64,000 nt of DNA from Serratia liquefaciens (GTDB taxonomy: Bacteria > Pseudomonadota > Gammaproteobacteria > Enterobacterales > Enterobacteriaceae). Shown here in pieces: positions 45,811 to 57,812 of this stretch; positions within the stretch are counted from its first letter, which is position 1, and the number at the start of each line of letters is the position of its first letter. The stretch is taken from contig NZ_CP088930.1 in assembly GCF_027594825.1 (NCBI RefSeq), positions 4,153,019 to 4,217,018 of the forward strand, written 5' to 3'. The position numbers and the translations under genes were made by a program. Under the pieces are notes generated by a model. It made no database searches. It had not been told where the DNA came from and saw only the letters and a program-made list of their open reading frames with translations.

Positions 45811-47706
45811 TTAATCACCTTCTACACCAGGCGGCAGCGGAGCCGCGTCCGGTAATTGCGTATTGTTGTCGCCCAGCAAGATATGGTCGAGGATCTGACG
45901 AGTGATCGTCCCGACCGCTGGACCGGCACCGCCGTTTTCCAGAATAATGGCGACCGAAACCGTCGGATTATCGAAGGGAGCGAAGGCCGTCATCAGTTTG
46001 TGGTCACGCAGGTGCTCTGCGAGTTTGTGGGCGTTATAGGTTTCGTAACCGAATACCTGTGCGGTCCCCGATTTCGCCGCGGCTTTGTATGGTGTACCTG
46101 CAAAGTACTTGCGCGCCGTCCCGTTGGGGCGGTTGGCCACGCCATACATGCCGTCTTTGGCAATTTCCCAGAAGCCGGAATGAATATCGCCGATCTGCTT
46201 GCTCTCTTCCTGCTGGAAAGGGACCAGCACGCCATTGATGCGGGTGCTCTGCAGCAGGTGCGGCGTTTTGACGTTGCCGTCGTTAATCAGGGTGGTCAGC
46301 GCCTTGGCCATCTGGATCGGCGTCGCCGTCCAATAACCCTGGCCGATACCTACCGGAATGGTGTCCCCCTGATACCAGGGCTTTTTATAACGTTTGAATT
46401 TCCAGTCGCGGGTCGGCATCAGGCCGGAACGCTCTTCGGACAGATCGATGCCGGTATATTCGCCGTAACCGAACTTGGTCAGCCAGGTTGACAGGCGATC
46501 GATGCCCATGTCGTAAGCGACCTGGTAGAAGAAGGTATCCGCGGATTCTTCCAGCGCTTTGGTGACGTTCAGGCGGCCGTGGCCCCATTTTTTCCAGTCG
46601 CGGAAGCGTTTTTCCGAGCCGGGCAGTTGCCACCAGCCGGGATCGAAGACGATGGTGTTCTTGGTGATCACTCCGGCGCTGAGCGCCGAAACGGAAATAT
46701 AAGGCTTCACCGTGGAGGCCGGTGGATAGAGCCCCTGAGTGGCACGGTTGATCAGCGGCCGGTTCGGATCGTTGAGCAGCCCCTGGTAATCCTTGCTGGA
46801 GATGCCATCGACGAACAGGTTCGGGTCATAGCTGGGGTTGGAGACCATAGCCAGAATGCCGCCGGTGCGCGGATCGCTCACCACCACTGCCGCACGGCTG
46901 CCCACCAGCAACTGCTCGATATAGCGCTGCAGGTTGAGATCCAGCGTCAGATAGACGTCTTTGCCGGCGGAAGGCGGCTGCTCATGCAATTGACGGATCA
47001 CCCGACCACGGTTATTGACTTCAACCTCTTCGTAGCCGGTTTTGCCATGCAGGGTTTCTTCGTAATAGCGTTCGATACCCAGCTTGCCGATATCATGGGT
47101 TGCGGCATAGTTGGCCAGCTTGCCGTCTTTATCCAGGCGTTCGACGTCGCGGTCGTTGATCTTCGACACGTAGCCGATCACATGTGTCAGGGCGGAGCCA
47201 TAAGGGTAATAGCGACGCTGGTAGCCTTTGACCTCTACGCCGGGGAAGCGGAACTGGTTAACCGCAAAACGCGCCACCTGCACTTCGCTCAGGGCGGTTT
47301 TCACCGGGATAGAGACGAAACGGCGCGAGCGCTTACGCTCTTTTTCGAAGTTGACGATATCGTCATCGGTTAAATCGACCACCGAACGCAGCGCCTGTAG
47401 CGTGGCTTTCAGATCATCGACCTTTTCCGGCATCAGTTCCAGTTGGTAAATGGTGCGGTTGAGCGCCAGCGGAGTGCCGTTGCGATCGTAAATAATGCCG
47501 CGGCTGGGGGCGATCGGCACCAGTTTGATGCGGTTTTCGTTGGAGCGGGTGCGGTAATCCTCAAAGCGGACGATTTGCAGATTATACAGATTGGCGATGA
47601 GGGTGCCGGTCAGCACCAGGATGACCAAGAACGCCACCAGGGCGCGGCGTACAAACAGGGCAGATTCAGCCGTATAGTCGCGAAAAGGGTTACGTTCTAT
47701 TTTCAT
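45811..47706 (-). CDS. mrdA: Penicillin-binding protein 2 (MrdA)
   Basis: Class B transpeptidase of 631 residues for cell elongation. One N-terminal membrane helix (about 20-42), then the dimerisation/pedestal domain, then the transpeptidase domain with the active-site serine in PASTVKPYISV near residue 330, SADTFFYQ (SxD type second motif) and KSGTAQVFG near 545. Same length class as E. coli (633). First gene of the mrdA-mrdB-rlpA part of the row. Confidence 0.96.
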   Translation of the reverse strand: MKIERNPFRDYTAESALFVRRALVAFLVILVLTGTLIANLYNLQIVRFEDYRTRSNENRIKLVPIAPSRGIIYDRNGTPLALNRTIYQLELMPEKVDDLKATLQALRSVVDLTDDDIVNFEKERKRSRRFVSIPVKTALSEVQVARFAVNQFRFPGVEVKGYQRRYYPYGSALTHVIGYVSKINDRDVERLDKDGKLANYAATHDIGKLGIERYYEETLHGKTGYEEVEVNNRGRVIRQLHEQPPSAGKDVYLTLDLNLQRYIEQLLVGSRAAVVVSDPRTGGILAMVSNPSYDPNLFVDGISSKDYQGLLNDPNRPLINRATQGLYPPASTVKPYISVSALSAGVITKNTIVFDPGWWQLPGSEKRFRDWKKWGHGRLNVTKALEESADTFFYQVAYDMGIDRLSTWLTKFGYGEYTGIDLSEERSGLMPTRDWKFKRYKKPWYQGDTIPVGIGQGYWTATPIQMAKALTTLINDGNVKTPHLLQSTRINGVLVPFQQEESKQIGDIHSGFWEIAKDGMYGVANRPNGTARKYFAGTPYKAAAKSGTAQVFGYETYNAHKLAEHLRDHKLMTAFAPFDNPTVSVAIILENGGAGPAVGTITRQILDHILLGDNNTQLPDAAPLPPGVEGD

Positions 47707-47734
47707 CCCGCTGCTTTATTTCACTCTGTCACTA

Positions 47735-47760
47735 TTACCACCGGTTATTCCCGGTGGTAA
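47735..47760. repeat. Perfect hairpin overlapping the rlmH stop codon
   Basis: TTACCACCGG and CCGGTGGTAA with a 6-base loop that contains the rlmH stop. It ends 28 bases before the mrdA start on the minus strand. No T-run, so it is more likely an mRNA processing or stability element than a terminator. Confidence 0.6.
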
Positions 47761-48215
47761 GGATGATTTGTTGTAATGCTCCAGGCGCGATAGAGGCTTT
47801 CAGCCACCAGCACGCGCACTAAAGGATGCGGTAATGTCAACGGTGAGAGCGACCAACTCTGTTCGGCGGCGGCCTTGCACGCCGGGGCCAGCCCTTCCGG
47901 GCCGCCAATCAGCAGGCTGACGTTGCGGCCGTCCTGCTTCCAGCGTTCGAGTTGTTGCGCCAACTGCGGCGTTTCCCACGGCGTACCGGGGATATCCAGC
48001 GTGACAATGCGATTGCCTTTGCCTACCGCAGCCAGCATCTGCTCGCCTTCCTTTTCCAGAATGCGTTTGATATCGGCATTCTTGCCGCGCTTGCCCGCCG
48101 GGATTTCGGTCAGCTCAAACGGCATGTCTTTGGGAAAGCGGTGCAGATAATCCATAAAGCCGGTCTGCACCCAGTCTGGCATTTTAGTGCCGACGGCTAC
48201 CAGTTGCAGTTTCAC
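47745..48215 (-). CDS. rlmH: 23S rRNA pseudouridine-1915 N3-methyltransferase RlmH
   Basis: SPOUT-class methyltransferase of 156 residues that methylates Psi1915 in helix 69 of 23S rRNA in assembled ribosomes. The knotted SAM site shows as [15 protein letters not shown] and [26 protein letters not shown], and the end NHPYHRE is the conserved tail. It follows rsfS by 3 bases. Confidence 0.96.
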   Translation of the reverse strand: MKLQLVAVGTKMPDWVQTGFMDYLHRFPKDMPFELTEIPAGKRGKNADIKRILEKEGEQMLAAVGKGNRIVTLDIPGTPWETPQLAQQLERWKQDGRNVSLLIGGPEGLAPACKAAAEQSWSLSPLTLPHPLVRVLVAESLYRAWSITTNHPYHRE

Positions 48216-48218
48216 CGC

Positions 48219-48536
48219 TTAGCTCCAGAGTTTTTCCAGCTCGTACAACTGACGGCTCTCTTCCTGCATCACGTGAACGATCACGTCACCCAGGTCGACA
48301 ACGATCCAGTCGGAGGCTTCCTGGCCTTTCATGCCGAACAGTTCCATACCGGCGGTGCGAGCTTCCTGCACCAGGTGGTTGGCGATCGACATCACGTGAC
48401 GGGTAGAGGTCCCGGTGCAGATGATCATGCAATCGGTGATGCTGGATTTGTCTTGTACATCCAGAGCGATAATGTCTTGGCCTTTCAGGTCATCAATTTT
48501 ATCGATGACGAAATCTTGGAGCGCTTTACCTTGCAA
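48219..48536 (-). CDS. rsfS: Ribosomal silencing factor RsfS
   Basis: Binds ribosomal protein L14 and blocks subunit joining when nutrients are scarce. The start is taken as TTG at 48536: GAGGGGG lies 6 bases before it, and the resulting 105-residue protein [20 protein letters not shown] has the E. coli length. An upstream in-frame start would add 24 residues without family support. Motifs [19 protein letters not shown] and [14 protein letters not shown] are intact. The spacer up to nadD (48537-48725) holds no gene I can support. Confidence 0.92.
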   Translation of the reverse strand: MQGKALQDFVIDKIDDLKGQDIIALDVQDKSSITDCMIICTGTSTRHVMSIANHLVQEARTAGMELFGMKGQEASDWIVVDLGDVIVHVMQEESRQLYELEKLWS

Positions 48537-48725
48537 AGGTTCCCCCTCGGGTGTGTTCTGTTCATTCGACTGCGGCGGGCAATTTACCCGTTTCGCGGCC
48601 TGAATCAATGATAAGTCGGCAGGATGCCGCTGAAAGCCAGCTGGTGACTGCCCGGCCAGCTAAGGATTCCGGGGTTTTCAGCGAATACCTGAAAAATAGC
48701 GGCGCAGTATATCACGCGGCTGTTG

Positions 48726-49388
48726 CTAGCGATATAAACCCTGTAACTCGATATAGCGCTGGACTGAACGCGGCAACAGGTCGTCACAGTTGAGGCCCTG
48801 ATGGCGGCGCTGACGAATTTCCGTGGCCGAAATCTCCAACTGCGGTGTATCGGCCAGATAAATAAATCCGTGAGGATGCCGGCTGAGCTGGGCGGGATCG
48901 CTCACCTGATGTCGCTCCAGCCACTGCTGCAGCTCAGGCGTATCCATGCGATCGTTGTAACCAGGGCGAGCCAGCACCAGCAGATGGCAGGTATCCAGCA
49001 GCGACTGCCAGCGGTGCCATTTGTGCAGCGTCAACAGCGAGTCCTGGCCAATGATAAACGCCAGAGGCAAGGCGGCGCCACGTTCTTTACGAATGGCTTC
49101 CAGCGTCTCGATGGTATAGGAAGGGGTGGTGCGATGCAGTTCACGATCGTCAACCGCAAACAGCGGGTTGCCGGCGATCGCCAACTCCACCATTTTCAAC
49201 CGTTGCTGAGCATTCGCTTCGGGCTGAGGGCGGTGCGGCGGAACGTGGTTCGGCAGCAGCGTGACCCGGTTCAGACCAACCTCTGTGGCCAGCGCTTCCA
49301 CCGGCCGCAGGTGGCCGTAATGGATAGGGTCGAAGGTGCCGCCAAACAGGGCGTGCAGGACGGGAGTGCCTTGCGGATTAGTGGACAT
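48726..49388 (-). CDS. nadD: Nicotinate-nucleotide adenylyltransferase NadD
   Basis: Joins nicotinate mononucleotide and ATP to deamido-NAD in NAD synthesis. The 220-residue nucleotidyltransferase begins with the ATP motif [16 protein letters not shown] and has the late ISATEIRQR signature; [15 protein letters not shown] is the substrate loop. It overlaps the end of holA by 11 bases. Confidence 0.96.
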   Translation of the reverse strand: MSTNPQGTPVLHALFGGTFDPIHYGHLRPVEALATEVGLNRVTLLPNHVPPHRPQPEANAQQRLKMVELAIAGNPLFAVDDRELHRTTPSYTIETLEAIRKERGAALPLAFIIGQDSLLTLHKWHRWQSLLDTCHLLVLARPGYNDRMDTPELQQWLERHQVSDPAQLSRHPHGFIYLADTPQLEISATEIRQRRHQGLNCDDLLPRSVQRYIELQGLYR

Positions 49389-50412
49389 CTGAAAAACTCG
49401 TGGCCAAAGGTTTGCCGCACAGCAGCATCGACAGGGTTTCCAATTCAGACCAGACCGACTGGCCGTAATCTTGCTTCAGGGTGATTTCTATCTGCGCGAG
49501 CAGATGAACCGCTTGTCGCAGTTGGGCACCGGACAGCCGTTGCAGTGCCTGAGTCACCAGGTTACGGCGGTTTTGCCAAACCTTGTATTGGTCGAACAGC
49601 GTACGCAAAGGCACTGAGGCCATGCGGCGTTGCAGGTTCAGCAACTGCAGCAGTTCCCGTTGCAGGGTTCGCAGCAGGATCACCGGCTCGACATCTTCCT
49701 GCTGCATCTGCTGCAGAATATGCCAGGCGCGTTTGCTTTTTCCGGCCAACAGGGCGTCCAGCCAGTGGAATGGCGTGAAGTGGGCGGCATCGTTGACCGC
49801 CAGTTCAACGCGCGGCAGCGTGAGTTTGCCGTCCGGATGCAGCAACGACAGCCTCTCCAGCGCCTGCGACAGCGCCAGCAGGTTGCCTTCGTAGCAGTAA
49901 CACAGCAGTTGGTTCGCCGCGTCGTCCAGTTCCAGCTTCAGGGTTTTGGCGCGCTGGGCGACCCAGCGGGGGAGCTGTGCCTGCTCCGGAGTTTGGCAAC
50001 TGACGTAAGCGCCGTGCGGGCTGAGCGCCTTGAACCAGGCGCTGTTTTCTTGCGCTTTGGTCAGGCGTGGCCCACGCAACACCAGCAAAATATCTTCATG
50101 CAGCAGTGCGGCCAGTTTGATCAACTGTTCGCCGATCGGTGCCGTCGGCCCGTTTTCCGGGAAGATCAGCAGCAGCGTCTGACGGCTGGCGAACAGGCTC
50201 ATGGCCTGACAGATGCTGAAAATGGCATCCCAATCGGTATGGGCGTCCAGCGAAATGCTGTAGTGCTCGGTGAACTGCTGCTCTTGTGCCGCATGGCGGA
50301 TCAGATCCTGGCTTTCCTGCAGCAGCAGCGGCTCGTTGCCACTCAATAAATAACAAGCGCGCAGCCCCTCTCGGAGCTGCGCGGCAAGTTGTTCAGGGTA
50401 AATACGAATCAT
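49378..50412 (-). CDS. holA: DNA polymerase III delta subunit HolA
   Basis: Opens the beta clamp as part of the clamp loader. The 344-residue protein starts [20 protein letters not shown] and has the AAA-like [14 protein letters not shown] stretch; no functional Walker A, as usual for delta. The clamp-contact region is near [13 protein letters not shown]. It overlaps lptE by 4 bases and nadD by 11. Confidence 0.95.
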   Translation of the reverse strand: MIRIYPEQLAAQLREGLRACYLLSGNEPLLLQESQDLIRHAAQEQQFTEHYSISLDAHTDWDAIFSICQAMSLFASRQTLLLIFPENGPTAPIGEQLIKLAALLHEDILLVLRGPRLTKAQENSAWFKALSPHGAYVSCQTPEQAQLPRWVAQRAKTLKLELDDAANQLLCYCYEGNLLALSQALERLSLLHPDGKLTLPRVELAVNDAAHFTPFHWLDALLAGKSKRAWHILQQMQQEDVEPVILLRTLQRELLQLLNLQRRMASVPLRTLFDQYKVWQNRRNLVTQALQRLSGAQLRQAVHLLAQIEITLKQDYGQSVWSELETLSMLLCGKPLATSFSDVH

Positions 50413-50969
50413 TGATCTACGCGACTGGCCGCTTTTTCACCGGCGGCAGCGGCTTTCTGTTGGGTTTCTTCTTCCGCAGCGTGCACCGTCAGCAGTTTAC
50501 GTACCAGCTGTTGGGCAGCCTGATCGCGCATTTCCTGGCGAATGATGTCCTGTTCGGAATCTTTTGCCAATGCGGTCAGCGGGTTATCGAAGAACGAACG
50601 GAAAACTTTCACGTTCAGCGGATACAGGTCGTGACCCGGGATCAGCACCTGTGCCTGCACGGTCAGCACCATCTGGTACTCCGCGGTTTTACCGTCCTGG
50701 AAGATAGAGGCGGTATCCTGGCTCTCCGTGGCGCCAATGATGCGCAGGGAAGGGAGATCCTTACGCTTGGCATCTTTGACGATGGTCACGTCGCTCAGAC
50801 GCAACTGCTCACGCACCGCGCGGGTCAGCGGACCATAAGGATCCGAGCTGTCCAGCAGCAGCGTCTTCATTTCCGAAGGGACCTGCGTGGTACCACGCAG
50901 GTGAAAACCGCAGCCGGCGGTGACCAGCACCGCCAACCCCAGCAACAACGTCATAATACGATGTCGCAC
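50409..50969 (-). CDS. lptE: LPS-assembly lipoprotein LptE
   Basis: Outer-membrane lipoprotein of 186 residues that plugs the LptD barrel and helps insert lipopolysaccharide. Lipobox VTAGC with Cys20, followed by the family [17 protein letters not shown]. The C-terminal about 25 residues are Ala/Gln/Glu-rich. It follows leuS by 14 bases. Confidence 0.95.
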   Translation of the reverse strand: MRHRIMTLLLGLAVLVTAGCGFHLRGTTQVPSEMKTLLLDSSDPYGPLTRAVREQLRLSDVTIVKDAKRKDLPSLRIIGATESQDTASIFQDGKTAEYQMVLTVQAQVLIPGHDLYPLNVKVFRSFFDNPLTALAKDSEQDIIRQEMRDQAAQQLVRKLLTVHAAEEETQQKAAAAGEKAASRVDQ

Positions 50970-50983
50970 AACGCCTCCTTGTG

Positions 50984-53566
50984 TTAACCCACAACCAGGT
51001 TAAGCAATTTGCCCGGAACATAGATCACTTTACGAACCGTGACCCCGTCCAGATATTTAGCGACCAGATGTTCCTCGGCGGCACGCGCGCGTACCTGCTC
51101 TTCGGTTGCATCGGCAGCCACGGTGATTTTAGCGCGAACCTTACCGTTGACCTGCACCACCACCAGCTTGGAGTCTTCGACCATGGCCTGCTCGTCGGCT
51201 TGCGGCCAGGCTGCGGTATCCACATCGCCTTCACCGCCCAGCGCCTGCCACAGTGAGAAGCACACGTGCGGAGTGAATGGATACAGCATGCGAACTACTG
51301 CCAACAGAGCTTCCTGCAGCAGGGCGCGATCTTGTTCGCTCTCTTGCGGTGCGCGAGCCAGCTTGTTCATCAGCTCCATCACGGCGGCAATCGCGGTGTT
51401 GAAGGTCTGACGACGGCCGATATCGTCGGTCACTTTGGCAATGGTTTTGTGCAGATCGCGACGCAGCGCTTTCTGATCTTCACTCAGCGTTGCCACGTTC
51501 AGCGGCTCAACTGCGCCTTTTTCCAGGTGTTCGTAGGCCAGTTTCCACACGCGTTTCAGGAAGCGGTTTGCCCCTTCTACGCCGGATTCCTGCCATTCCA
51601 GCGTCATTTCTGCCGGTGAAGCGAACATCATGAACAGACGGACGGTATCTGCACCGTATTTCTCTACCATCACCTGCGGGTCGATGCCGTTGTTTTTCGA
51701 CTTCGACATTTTGCTCATGCCAGCATAGACCAGTTCACGACCTTGTGGATCGGTGGCTTTGATAATGCGGCCTTTGTCATCACGTTCAACGTTGGCGTCG
51801 ACCGGGGAAACCCAGACGCGTTCGCCGCTGTTGCCGGTGTAATAGAAGGCGTCTGCCAGCACCATGCCCTGGCACAGCAGGCGTTTTGCCGGCTCGTCGG
51901 AGTCGACCAGGCCCGCGTCACGCAGCAGCTTGTGGAAGAAGCGGAAATACATCAGGTGCATGATGGCGTGTTCGATACCACCGACATACTGATCGACCGG
52001 CAGCCAGTAGTTGGCGGCAGCGGGATCCAGCATCCCCTGGTCGTACTGCGGGCAGGTATAGCGCGCATAGTACCAGGAAGACTCCATAAAGGTGTCGAAG
52101 GTGTCGGTTTCGCGCAGCGCCGGTTGGCCGTTAACGGTGGTTTTCGCCCACTCGGGATCGGCTTTGATCGGGCTGGTAATGCCGTCCATCACCACGTCTT
52201 CCGGCAGGATCACCGGCAGTTGGTCTTCCGGGGTTGGCATTACGGTGCCGTCTTCCAGCGTGACCATCGGGATTGGAGCCCCCCAATAGCGCTGACGAGA
52301 AACGCCCCAATCGCGCAGACGGTAGTTGACCTTGCGCTGACCAACGCCTTTGGCCACCAGTTTGTCGGCAATGGCGTTGAAACCGTCCTGGTGATCCAGA
52401 CCGTCAAACTCGCCGGAGTTGAACAGCGTGCCTTTCTCGGTCATCGCTTCGGCTTGTACATCCGGTTGGCTGCCGTCGAGCGCCAGGACCACCGGTTTGA
52501 TCGGCAAGCCGTATTTGGTGGCGAATTCCCAGTCGCGCTGATCGTGAGCCGGAACCGCCATCACCGCGCCGGTGCCGTATTCCATCAGCACAAAGTTGGC
52601 GACCCAAATCGGCACTTGCTCGCCGGACAGCGGATGGATGGCGAACAGGCCGGTCGGCATGCCTTTTTTCTCCATCGTCGCCATTTCGGCTTCGGCCACT
52701 TTGGTGTTGCGGCATTCTTCGATAAATTCAGCCAGCGCCGGGTTGTTCACCGCGCCTTGCTGCGCCAAGGGGTGACCTGCGGCAACGGCCACGTAGGTTG
52801 CGCCCATAAAGGTGTCGGGACGGGTGGTGTAAACCGTCAGCTTTTCGTCGCTGCCCGCTACGTCAAAGGTGATATCCACCCCTTCGGAACGGCCAATCCA
52901 GTTGCGCTGCATGGTTTTCACCTGTTCTGGCCAGCTTTCAAGCGTGTCCAGATCGTTGAGCAGCTGATCGGCGTAGTCGGTGATTTTGATAAACCACTGT
53001 GGGATCTCTTTACGCTCAACTTTGGTGTCGCAGCGCCAGCAGCAGCCGTCGATCACCTGTTCGTTGGCCAGCACGGTCAGATCGTGCGGGCACCAGTTCA
53101 CCGCGGAAGTCTTCTTGTAGACCAGGCCTTTTTCGTACAGCTTGGTGAAGAACCACTGTTCCCAACGGTAGTAGTCCGGATCGCAGGTGGCGATCTCGCG
53201 ATCCCAGTCATAGCCGAAGCCCAGCAGTTTCAGCTGGTTCTTCATGTATTCGATATTGTCGTAGGTCCACGGAGCCGGTGCGGTGTTGTTTTTAACCGCA
53301 GCGCCTTCCGCCGGCAGGCCGAACGCATCCCAGCCGATAGGCTGTAGCACGTTTTTACCTAGCATGCGCTGATAGCGCGAGATCACGTCGCCGATAGTAT
53401 AGTTACGAACGTGCCCCATGTGCAGACGGCCTGATGGGTACGGCAGCATGGATAGGCAGTAATACTTTTCCTTGCTCGCATCTTCGGTAACCTTGAAAGT
53501 TTGCTTCTCTTCCCAGTGAAGCTGTACGTTCGATTCTATGTCTTCTGGACGGTATTGCTCTTGCAT
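50984..53566 (-). CDS. leuS: Leucyl-tRNA synthetase LeuS
   Basis: Class Ia synthetase of 860 residues, the E. coli length. HIGH appears as HMGH in [15 protein letters not shown] near residue 50; the second signature is KMSKSKNNG near 620; the CP1 editing domain contains the [13 protein letters not shown] threonine-rich loop. The ATG at 53566 gives [11 protein letters not shown], the conserved start. First gene of leuS-lptE-holA-nadD. The spacer to ybeL (53567-53831) probably holds the divergent promoters. Confidence 0.97.
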   Translation of the reverse strand: MQEQYRPEDIESNVQLHWEEKQTFKVTEDASKEKYYCLSMLPYPSGRLHMGHVRNYTIGDVISRYQRMLGKNVLQPIGWDAFGLPAEGAAVKNNTAPAPWTYDNIEYMKNQLKLLGFGYDWDREIATCDPDYYRWEQWFFTKLYEKGLVYKKTSAVNWCPHDLTVLANEQVIDGCCWRCDTKVERKEIPQWFIKITDYADQLLNDLDTLESWPEQVKTMQRNWIGRSEGVDITFDVAGSDEKLTVYTTRPDTFMGATYVAVAAGHPLAQQGAVNNPALAEFIEECRNTKVAEAEMATMEKKGMPTGLFAIHPLSGEQVPIWVANFVLMEYGTGAVMAVPAHDQRDWEFATKYGLPIKPVVLALDGSQPDVQAEAMTEKGTLFNSGEFDGLDHQDGFNAIADKLVAKGVGQRKVNYRLRDWGVSRQRYWGAPIPMVTLEDGTVMPTPEDQLPVILPEDVVMDGITSPIKADPEWAKTTVNGQPALRETDTFDTFMESSWYYARYTCPQYDQGMLDPAAANYWLPVDQYVGGIEHAIMHLMYFRFFHKLLRDAGLVDSDEPAKRLLCQGMVLADAFYYTGNSGERVWVSPVDANVERDDKGRIIKATDPQGRELVYAGMSKMSKSKNNGIDPQVMVEKYGADTVRLFMMFASPAEMTLEWQESGVEGANRFLKRVWKLAYEHLEKGAVEPLNVATLSEDQKALRRDLHKTIAKVTDDIGRRQTFNTAIAAVMELMNKLARAPQESEQDRALLQEALLAVVRMLYPFTPHVCFSLWQALGGEGDVDTAAWPQADEQAMVEDSKLVVVQVNGKVRAKITVAADATEEQVRARAAEEHLVAKYLDGVTVRKVIYVPGKLLNLVVG

Positions 53567-53831
53567 GGCGGCTGGTGGTCCTGTAGGTGTAAAACAGCTA
53601 CATCCGTAGCATTCTGTTGAGTACTTATAGATCCGCATAGCATAGCTGATAAGACCTCCCGGCAACAACACCAAGCGCCCGACTCGACGTATTTAAAAAA
53701 TACCGGCCATGATATGTCTCACATCTTGAGGAACCCATGTCTTGCCAAGTGACATCAGCAATTTACGGCTAAAATGATAAGGGATAGTTTAGGCGGTAAG
53801 CCCAGTCACGTAAGTTCATCGAGGAGAGATT

Positions 53832-54314
53832 ATGAACAAGGTTGCTCAGTACTACCGCGAATTGGTGGCATCTCTGACGGAACGCCTGAAAAATGGCGAG
53901 CGTGATATTGACTCGCTGGTCGCGAGCGCAGAAAAACGGCTAAACGAAGCGGGCGAACTGACGCGCGACGAAGTTGAGCAGGTTACACAGGCGGTACGGC
54001 GCGATCTGGAAGAGTTCGCTCGCAGTTATCAGGAAAGCCGGGACGAGTTTACCGACAGCGTTTTCATGCGGGTCATCAAGGAGAGCCTGTGGCAAGAGCT
54101 GGCGGATATTACCGACAAAACCCAACTGGAATGGCGCGAGGTGTTCAAGGACGTCAGCCACCATGGCGTTTACCACAGCGGTGAGGTTGTCGGGCTGGGT
54201 AATCTGGTGTGCGAGAAATGCCACCATCATTTGGCGTTTTACACGCCGGAAGTGCTGCCGCTGTGCCCGAAATGCGGTCATGACCAGTTCCAGCGTCGGC
54301 CTTTCGAACCTTAA
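53832..54314 (+). CDS. ybeL: Conserved zinc-ribbon protein YbeL (DUF1451)
   Basis: Protein of 160 residues, the E. coli length. The first two thirds are charged and helical (probably coiled-coil: ERLKNGERDIDSLVASAEKR); the C-terminal third has two Cys pairs (VCEKC and LCPKC) for one zinc. GGAG lies before the ATG. No function established. Divergent from leuS as in E. coli. Confidence 0.93.
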   Translation: MNKVAQYYRELVASLTERLKNGERDIDSLVASAEKRLNEAGELTRDEVEQVTQAVRRDLEEFARSYQESRDEFTDSVFMRVIKESLWQELADITDKTQLEWREVFKDVSHHGVYHSGEVVGLGNLVCEKCHHHLAFYTPEVLPLCPKCGHDQFQRRPFEP

Positions 54315-54325
54315 ACGTCCTGCGC

Positions 54326-54357
54326 GCCCTGGCCTCTTCGATAGAAAAGGTCAGGGC
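54326..54357. terminator. Hairpin between ybeL and azoR
   Basis: GCCCTGGCCT and AGGTCAGGGC pair with one G-T, around a 12-base loop, between two converging genes. No T-run, so effect uncertain. Confidence 0.4.
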
Positions 54358-54368
54358 AGGCGCTGCAC

Positions 54369-55088
<720 letters not shown>

Positions 55089-55213
55089 CTAAGGTGTCAG
55101 CGATGCTGTGCGTTTAACAGCATCTTAGAGGCAAGCCTGGGCCAGTGATAGCGTAAAAATTCGCTGAGTTAAATCAAAAATATTGAATGTCAGGGCGATT
55201 TCCCGCCCGGTGG

Positions 55214-56146
55214 TCAATAGCGGGCTACGCGCTCGGCCAACAGATCGATAAAGCCTTCACGATCAATATCGGTCAGCACTTCAACGTTGGCCGGCTTGCC
55301 GTTCTGGCCGAAGATATCCACCACGGTCATGCCGAGGGTGTATTCCCCTTTGGTTTCCACGCCGACCCAGCGGTCGATACTGCCAAACAGCTGCGGCGCC
55401 AGCAGCCAGGCGATGGTGCAGGGATCGTGCATCGCGGCACCGGGCAGCCCACGCGGATGGCTAAGGTACAGCGGCAGGTAGAAGTCGAGCATTTCGGCCA
55501 CCGCCTGCGCCACCGGGTTGTTTATCCGGCGGATGCGTTCGATATCCTGCGGCAGCACCAGTGCCTGGTGGGTCACGTTCAGCCCGGCCATGGTCAGCGG
55601 CACGCCGGATTTCAGCACCATTTCGGCGGCTTCGGGATCGACAAAGATGTTGAACTCGGCCACCGGGGTGGTGTTGCCGGCATTCATGCCTCCCCCCATA
55701 AATACAATGCGTTCGATGTTGCCTTTCAGCTCAGGGTGCTGAGCCAGCAGCAGGGCGATATTGGTCATGGGGCCGGTGACCACCAGCGTGATCGGCCGCG
55801 GACTGCTGCGTAACAGACTGGCAATCAGCTCTACGGCAGTTTGCGCCACCGGCTTGATGGTGGGCGTTGGCAGATGGGTATTGCCCATGCCGGTTTTGCC
55901 GTGAACGTAGTCGGCAATCACCAGGTCTCGCATCAACGGCGCGGCAGCACCGGCAGCGACGGGAATGTCTTCACGCTTCATCAACGTCAACAGACCCAGC
56001 GCATTATGCAGCGTTTTTTCCGGCGTCTGGTTACCGGCGGAGGTGGTAATGGCTTTAACGTCCAGTTCTGGTGAACTCAGCGCCATGGCAAGGGCAATGG
56101 CATCGTCCAGACCGGGGTCGCAATCGATGATGATAGGGCGGGGCAT
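55214..56146 (-). CDS. rihA: Pyrimidine-specific ribonucleoside hydrolase RihA
   Basis: Cleaves cytidine and uridine to base and ribose. Nucleoside hydrolase of 310 residues with the calcium-binding [12 protein letters not shown] near residue 9 (family motif DxDxxxDD), [12 protein letters not shown] and the catalytic-region [13 protein letters not shown] (His/Asp). Place between ybeL and the glt genes is as in E. coli, which supports RihA over RihB or RihC. GGAGAT precedes the ATG. An ERIC element lies upstream. Confidence 0.93.
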   Translation of the reverse strand: MPRPIIIDCDPGLDDAIALAMALSSPELDVKAITTSAGNQTPEKTLHNALGLLTLMKREDIPVAAGAAAPLMRDLVIADYVHGKTGMGNTHLPTPTIKPVAQTAVELIASLLRSSPRPITLVVTGPMTNIALLLAQHPELKGNIERIVFMGGGMNAGNTTPVAEFNIFVDPEAAEMVLKSGVPLTMAGLNVTHQALVLPQDIERIRRINNPVAQAVAEMLDFYLPLYLSHPRGLPGAAMHDPCTIAWLLAPQLFGSIDRWVGVETKGEYTLGMTVVDIFGQNGKPANVEVLTDIDREGFIDLLAERVARY

Positions 56147-56161
56147 GTTTATCTCCTTTGT

Positions 56162-56324
56162 TTACCCGTCGTCTTTCAAGCCGCAGAGTTGTTACCTGCA
56201 CTGATATCGTAGGGGGCGTATACATTCGCCCCGATTAAAGTGGGCGCAGCATGCAGCGCCCCTACCCCACCTGGGGATGAGCGAGCTGGCTGCCTAGCTG
56301 CAACTTGAAAGCCATAGAGGGTGA
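56162..56324. repeat. ERIC element with replaced centre
   Basis: Outer parts match the other copies (TTACCCGTCGTCTTTCAAGC at one end; CTGGGGATGAGCGAGCTGGC and TGCAACTTGAAAG toward the other). The middle TTACTTACTTAAGTAA part is absent; instead there is DNA with palindromic blocks GGGGGCG/CGCCCC and GGGCGC/GCGCCC. It lies in the rihA leader, downstream of no called gene on the other side except gltL (end). Confidence 0.75.
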
Positions 56325-56412
56325 GCATCGGATCAAAATCGGAGAGAAACAAGTGCTTTTAGTGCCGGAAAGAGGGAATGAAACTGCGCCCCGGCGGGGC
56401 GCAGGCGAGGCA

Positions 56413-57138
56413 TCAGTGCAGGATTTTCGCCAGGAAGTCTTTCGCGCGCTCGGACTCCGGGTTATTGAAGAAGTCGTCTTTATTGCGGTCTTCGACGATT
56501 TTGCCTTCATCCATAAAGATCACCCGGTTCGCCACTTTGCGGGCAAAGCCCATCTCGTGGGTCACCACCATCATGGTCATGCCTTCGTTCGCCAGTTCGA
56601 CCATTACGTCCAGCACTTCGTTGATCATTTCCGGATCGAGCGCCGAAGTGGGCTCATCGAACAGCATGGCGATAGGATCCATGCACAGCGCACGAGCGAT
56701 AGCCACGCGTTGCTGCTGGCCGCCGGAAAGCTGGCCGGGGAACTTGTTGGCGTGGGCGGTCAGGCCGACGCGTTCCAGCAGCTTCAGGCCTTTCTCACGG
56801 GAGGCGTCTTTATCGCGTTTAAGCACTTTCACCTGCGCCAGCGTCAGGTTATCGATGATCGACAGGTGCGGGAAGAGTTCGAAGTGTTGAAACACCATAC
56901 CGACCTTGGAACGCAGCTGCGCCAGATTGGTTTTCTTGTCGTTGACCGGGGTACCGTTCACCAGAATATTGCCCTGCTGGATCGGCTCCAGGCCGTTGAC
57001 GGTTTTGATCAGGGTGGACTTGCCCGAGCCTGAAGGACCGCAGACCACCACCACCTCGCCTTTTTTTACTTCGGTGGTGCAATCGGTCAGAACCTGAAAG
57101 TGACCGTACCACTTAGAAACATTTTTCAGGGATATCAT
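56413..57138 (-). CDS. gltL: Glutamate/aspartate ABC transporter ATPase GltL
   Basis: ATP-binding subunit of 241 residues, the E. coli length. Walker [10 protein letters not shown] near residue 34, signature [15 protein letters not shown], Walker B AMLFDEP and switch [13 protein letters not shown]. The ATG at 57138 overlaps the gltK stop as TGATG; a TTG one codon earlier is less likely. Last gene of gltIJKL. Confidence 0.96.
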   Translation of the reverse strand: MISLKNVSKWYGHFQVLTDCTTEVKKGEVVVVCGPSGSGKSTLIKTVNGLEPIQQGNILVNGTPVNDKKTNLAQLRSKVGMVFQHFELFPHLSIIDNLTLAQVKVLKRDKDASREKGLKLLERVGLTAHANKFPGQLSGGQQQRVAIARALCMDPIAMLFDEPTSALDPEMINEVLDVMVELANEGMTMMVVTHEMGFARKVANRVIFMDEGKIVEDRNKDDFFNNPESERAKDFLAKILH

Positions 57139-57812
57139 CAAACAGTCCTTTTCTTCAAATAGCTTACCAGCGCCGAGGCGGCGAGACTGATAACAAAGTA
57201 GACAAAGCCGGCAAACAGGATCATTTCGACCTGGGTGCCGTCGCGCTCGCCGATGGTCGAGGCGGTACGGAAGAAGTCAGCCAGGCTCAGTACGTACACC
57301 AGGGAGGTATCCTGGAACAGTACGATGCCCTGGGTCAGCAGCAGCGGCACCATGGCCCGGAATGCCTGTGGCAGGATCACCAGCTTCATTGATTGCCAAT
57401 GGGTCATGCCCAGAGCCAATGCCGCGGAAGACTGGCCGCGCGAGATGCTGATAATACCGGCACGGATAATTTCCGAGTAATAGGCCGCTTCAAACAGGGA
57501 AAAGGCTACCATAGCCGAGATCAGGCGAATATCGGTTTTCGGCGACAGCCCTAGAACCTGTTGTAATAAGCTTGGAACCACAAGATAGAACCACAGCAGT
57601 ACCATCACCAGGGGGACGGAGCGGAACAGGTTGACGTAAACGGCGGCAAACCAGCTGATAGGCTTGATGGGCGACAAGCGCATTACCGCCAGAACGGTTC
57701 CCCACAGAATACCGACAACGATGGCGGTCACGGTGATTTTCAGCGTGATTAACAGGCCCTGCAGCAGATAAGGGAAACTTGGGACAATCGATGCCCAGTC
57801 AAATTCGTACAT
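57138..57812 (-). CDS. gltK: Glutamate/aspartate ABC transporter permease GltK
   Basis: Inner-membrane permease of 224 residues with about five helices and the ATPase-docking loop [20 protein letters not shown]. It pairs with GltJ to form the channel. Start overlaps the gltJ stop by one base (TAATG). Confidence 0.96.
   Translation of the reverse strand: MYEFDWASIVPSFPYLLQGLLITLKITVTAIVVGILWGTVLAVMRLSPIKPISWFAAVYVNLFRSVPLVMVLLWFYLVVPSLLQQVLGLSPKTDIRLISAMVAFSLFEAAYYSEIIRAGIISISRGQSSAALALGMTHWQSMKLVILPQAFRAMVPLLLTQGIVLFQDTSLVYVLSLADFFRTASTIGERDGTQVEMILFAGFVYFVISLAASALVSYLKKRTV

Noticed and set aside
51743..53347. Open plus-strand frame of 534 codons
   Set aside because: Fully antisense to leuS, with no family motifs; GC-rich codon bias of leuS produces a long shadow frame.
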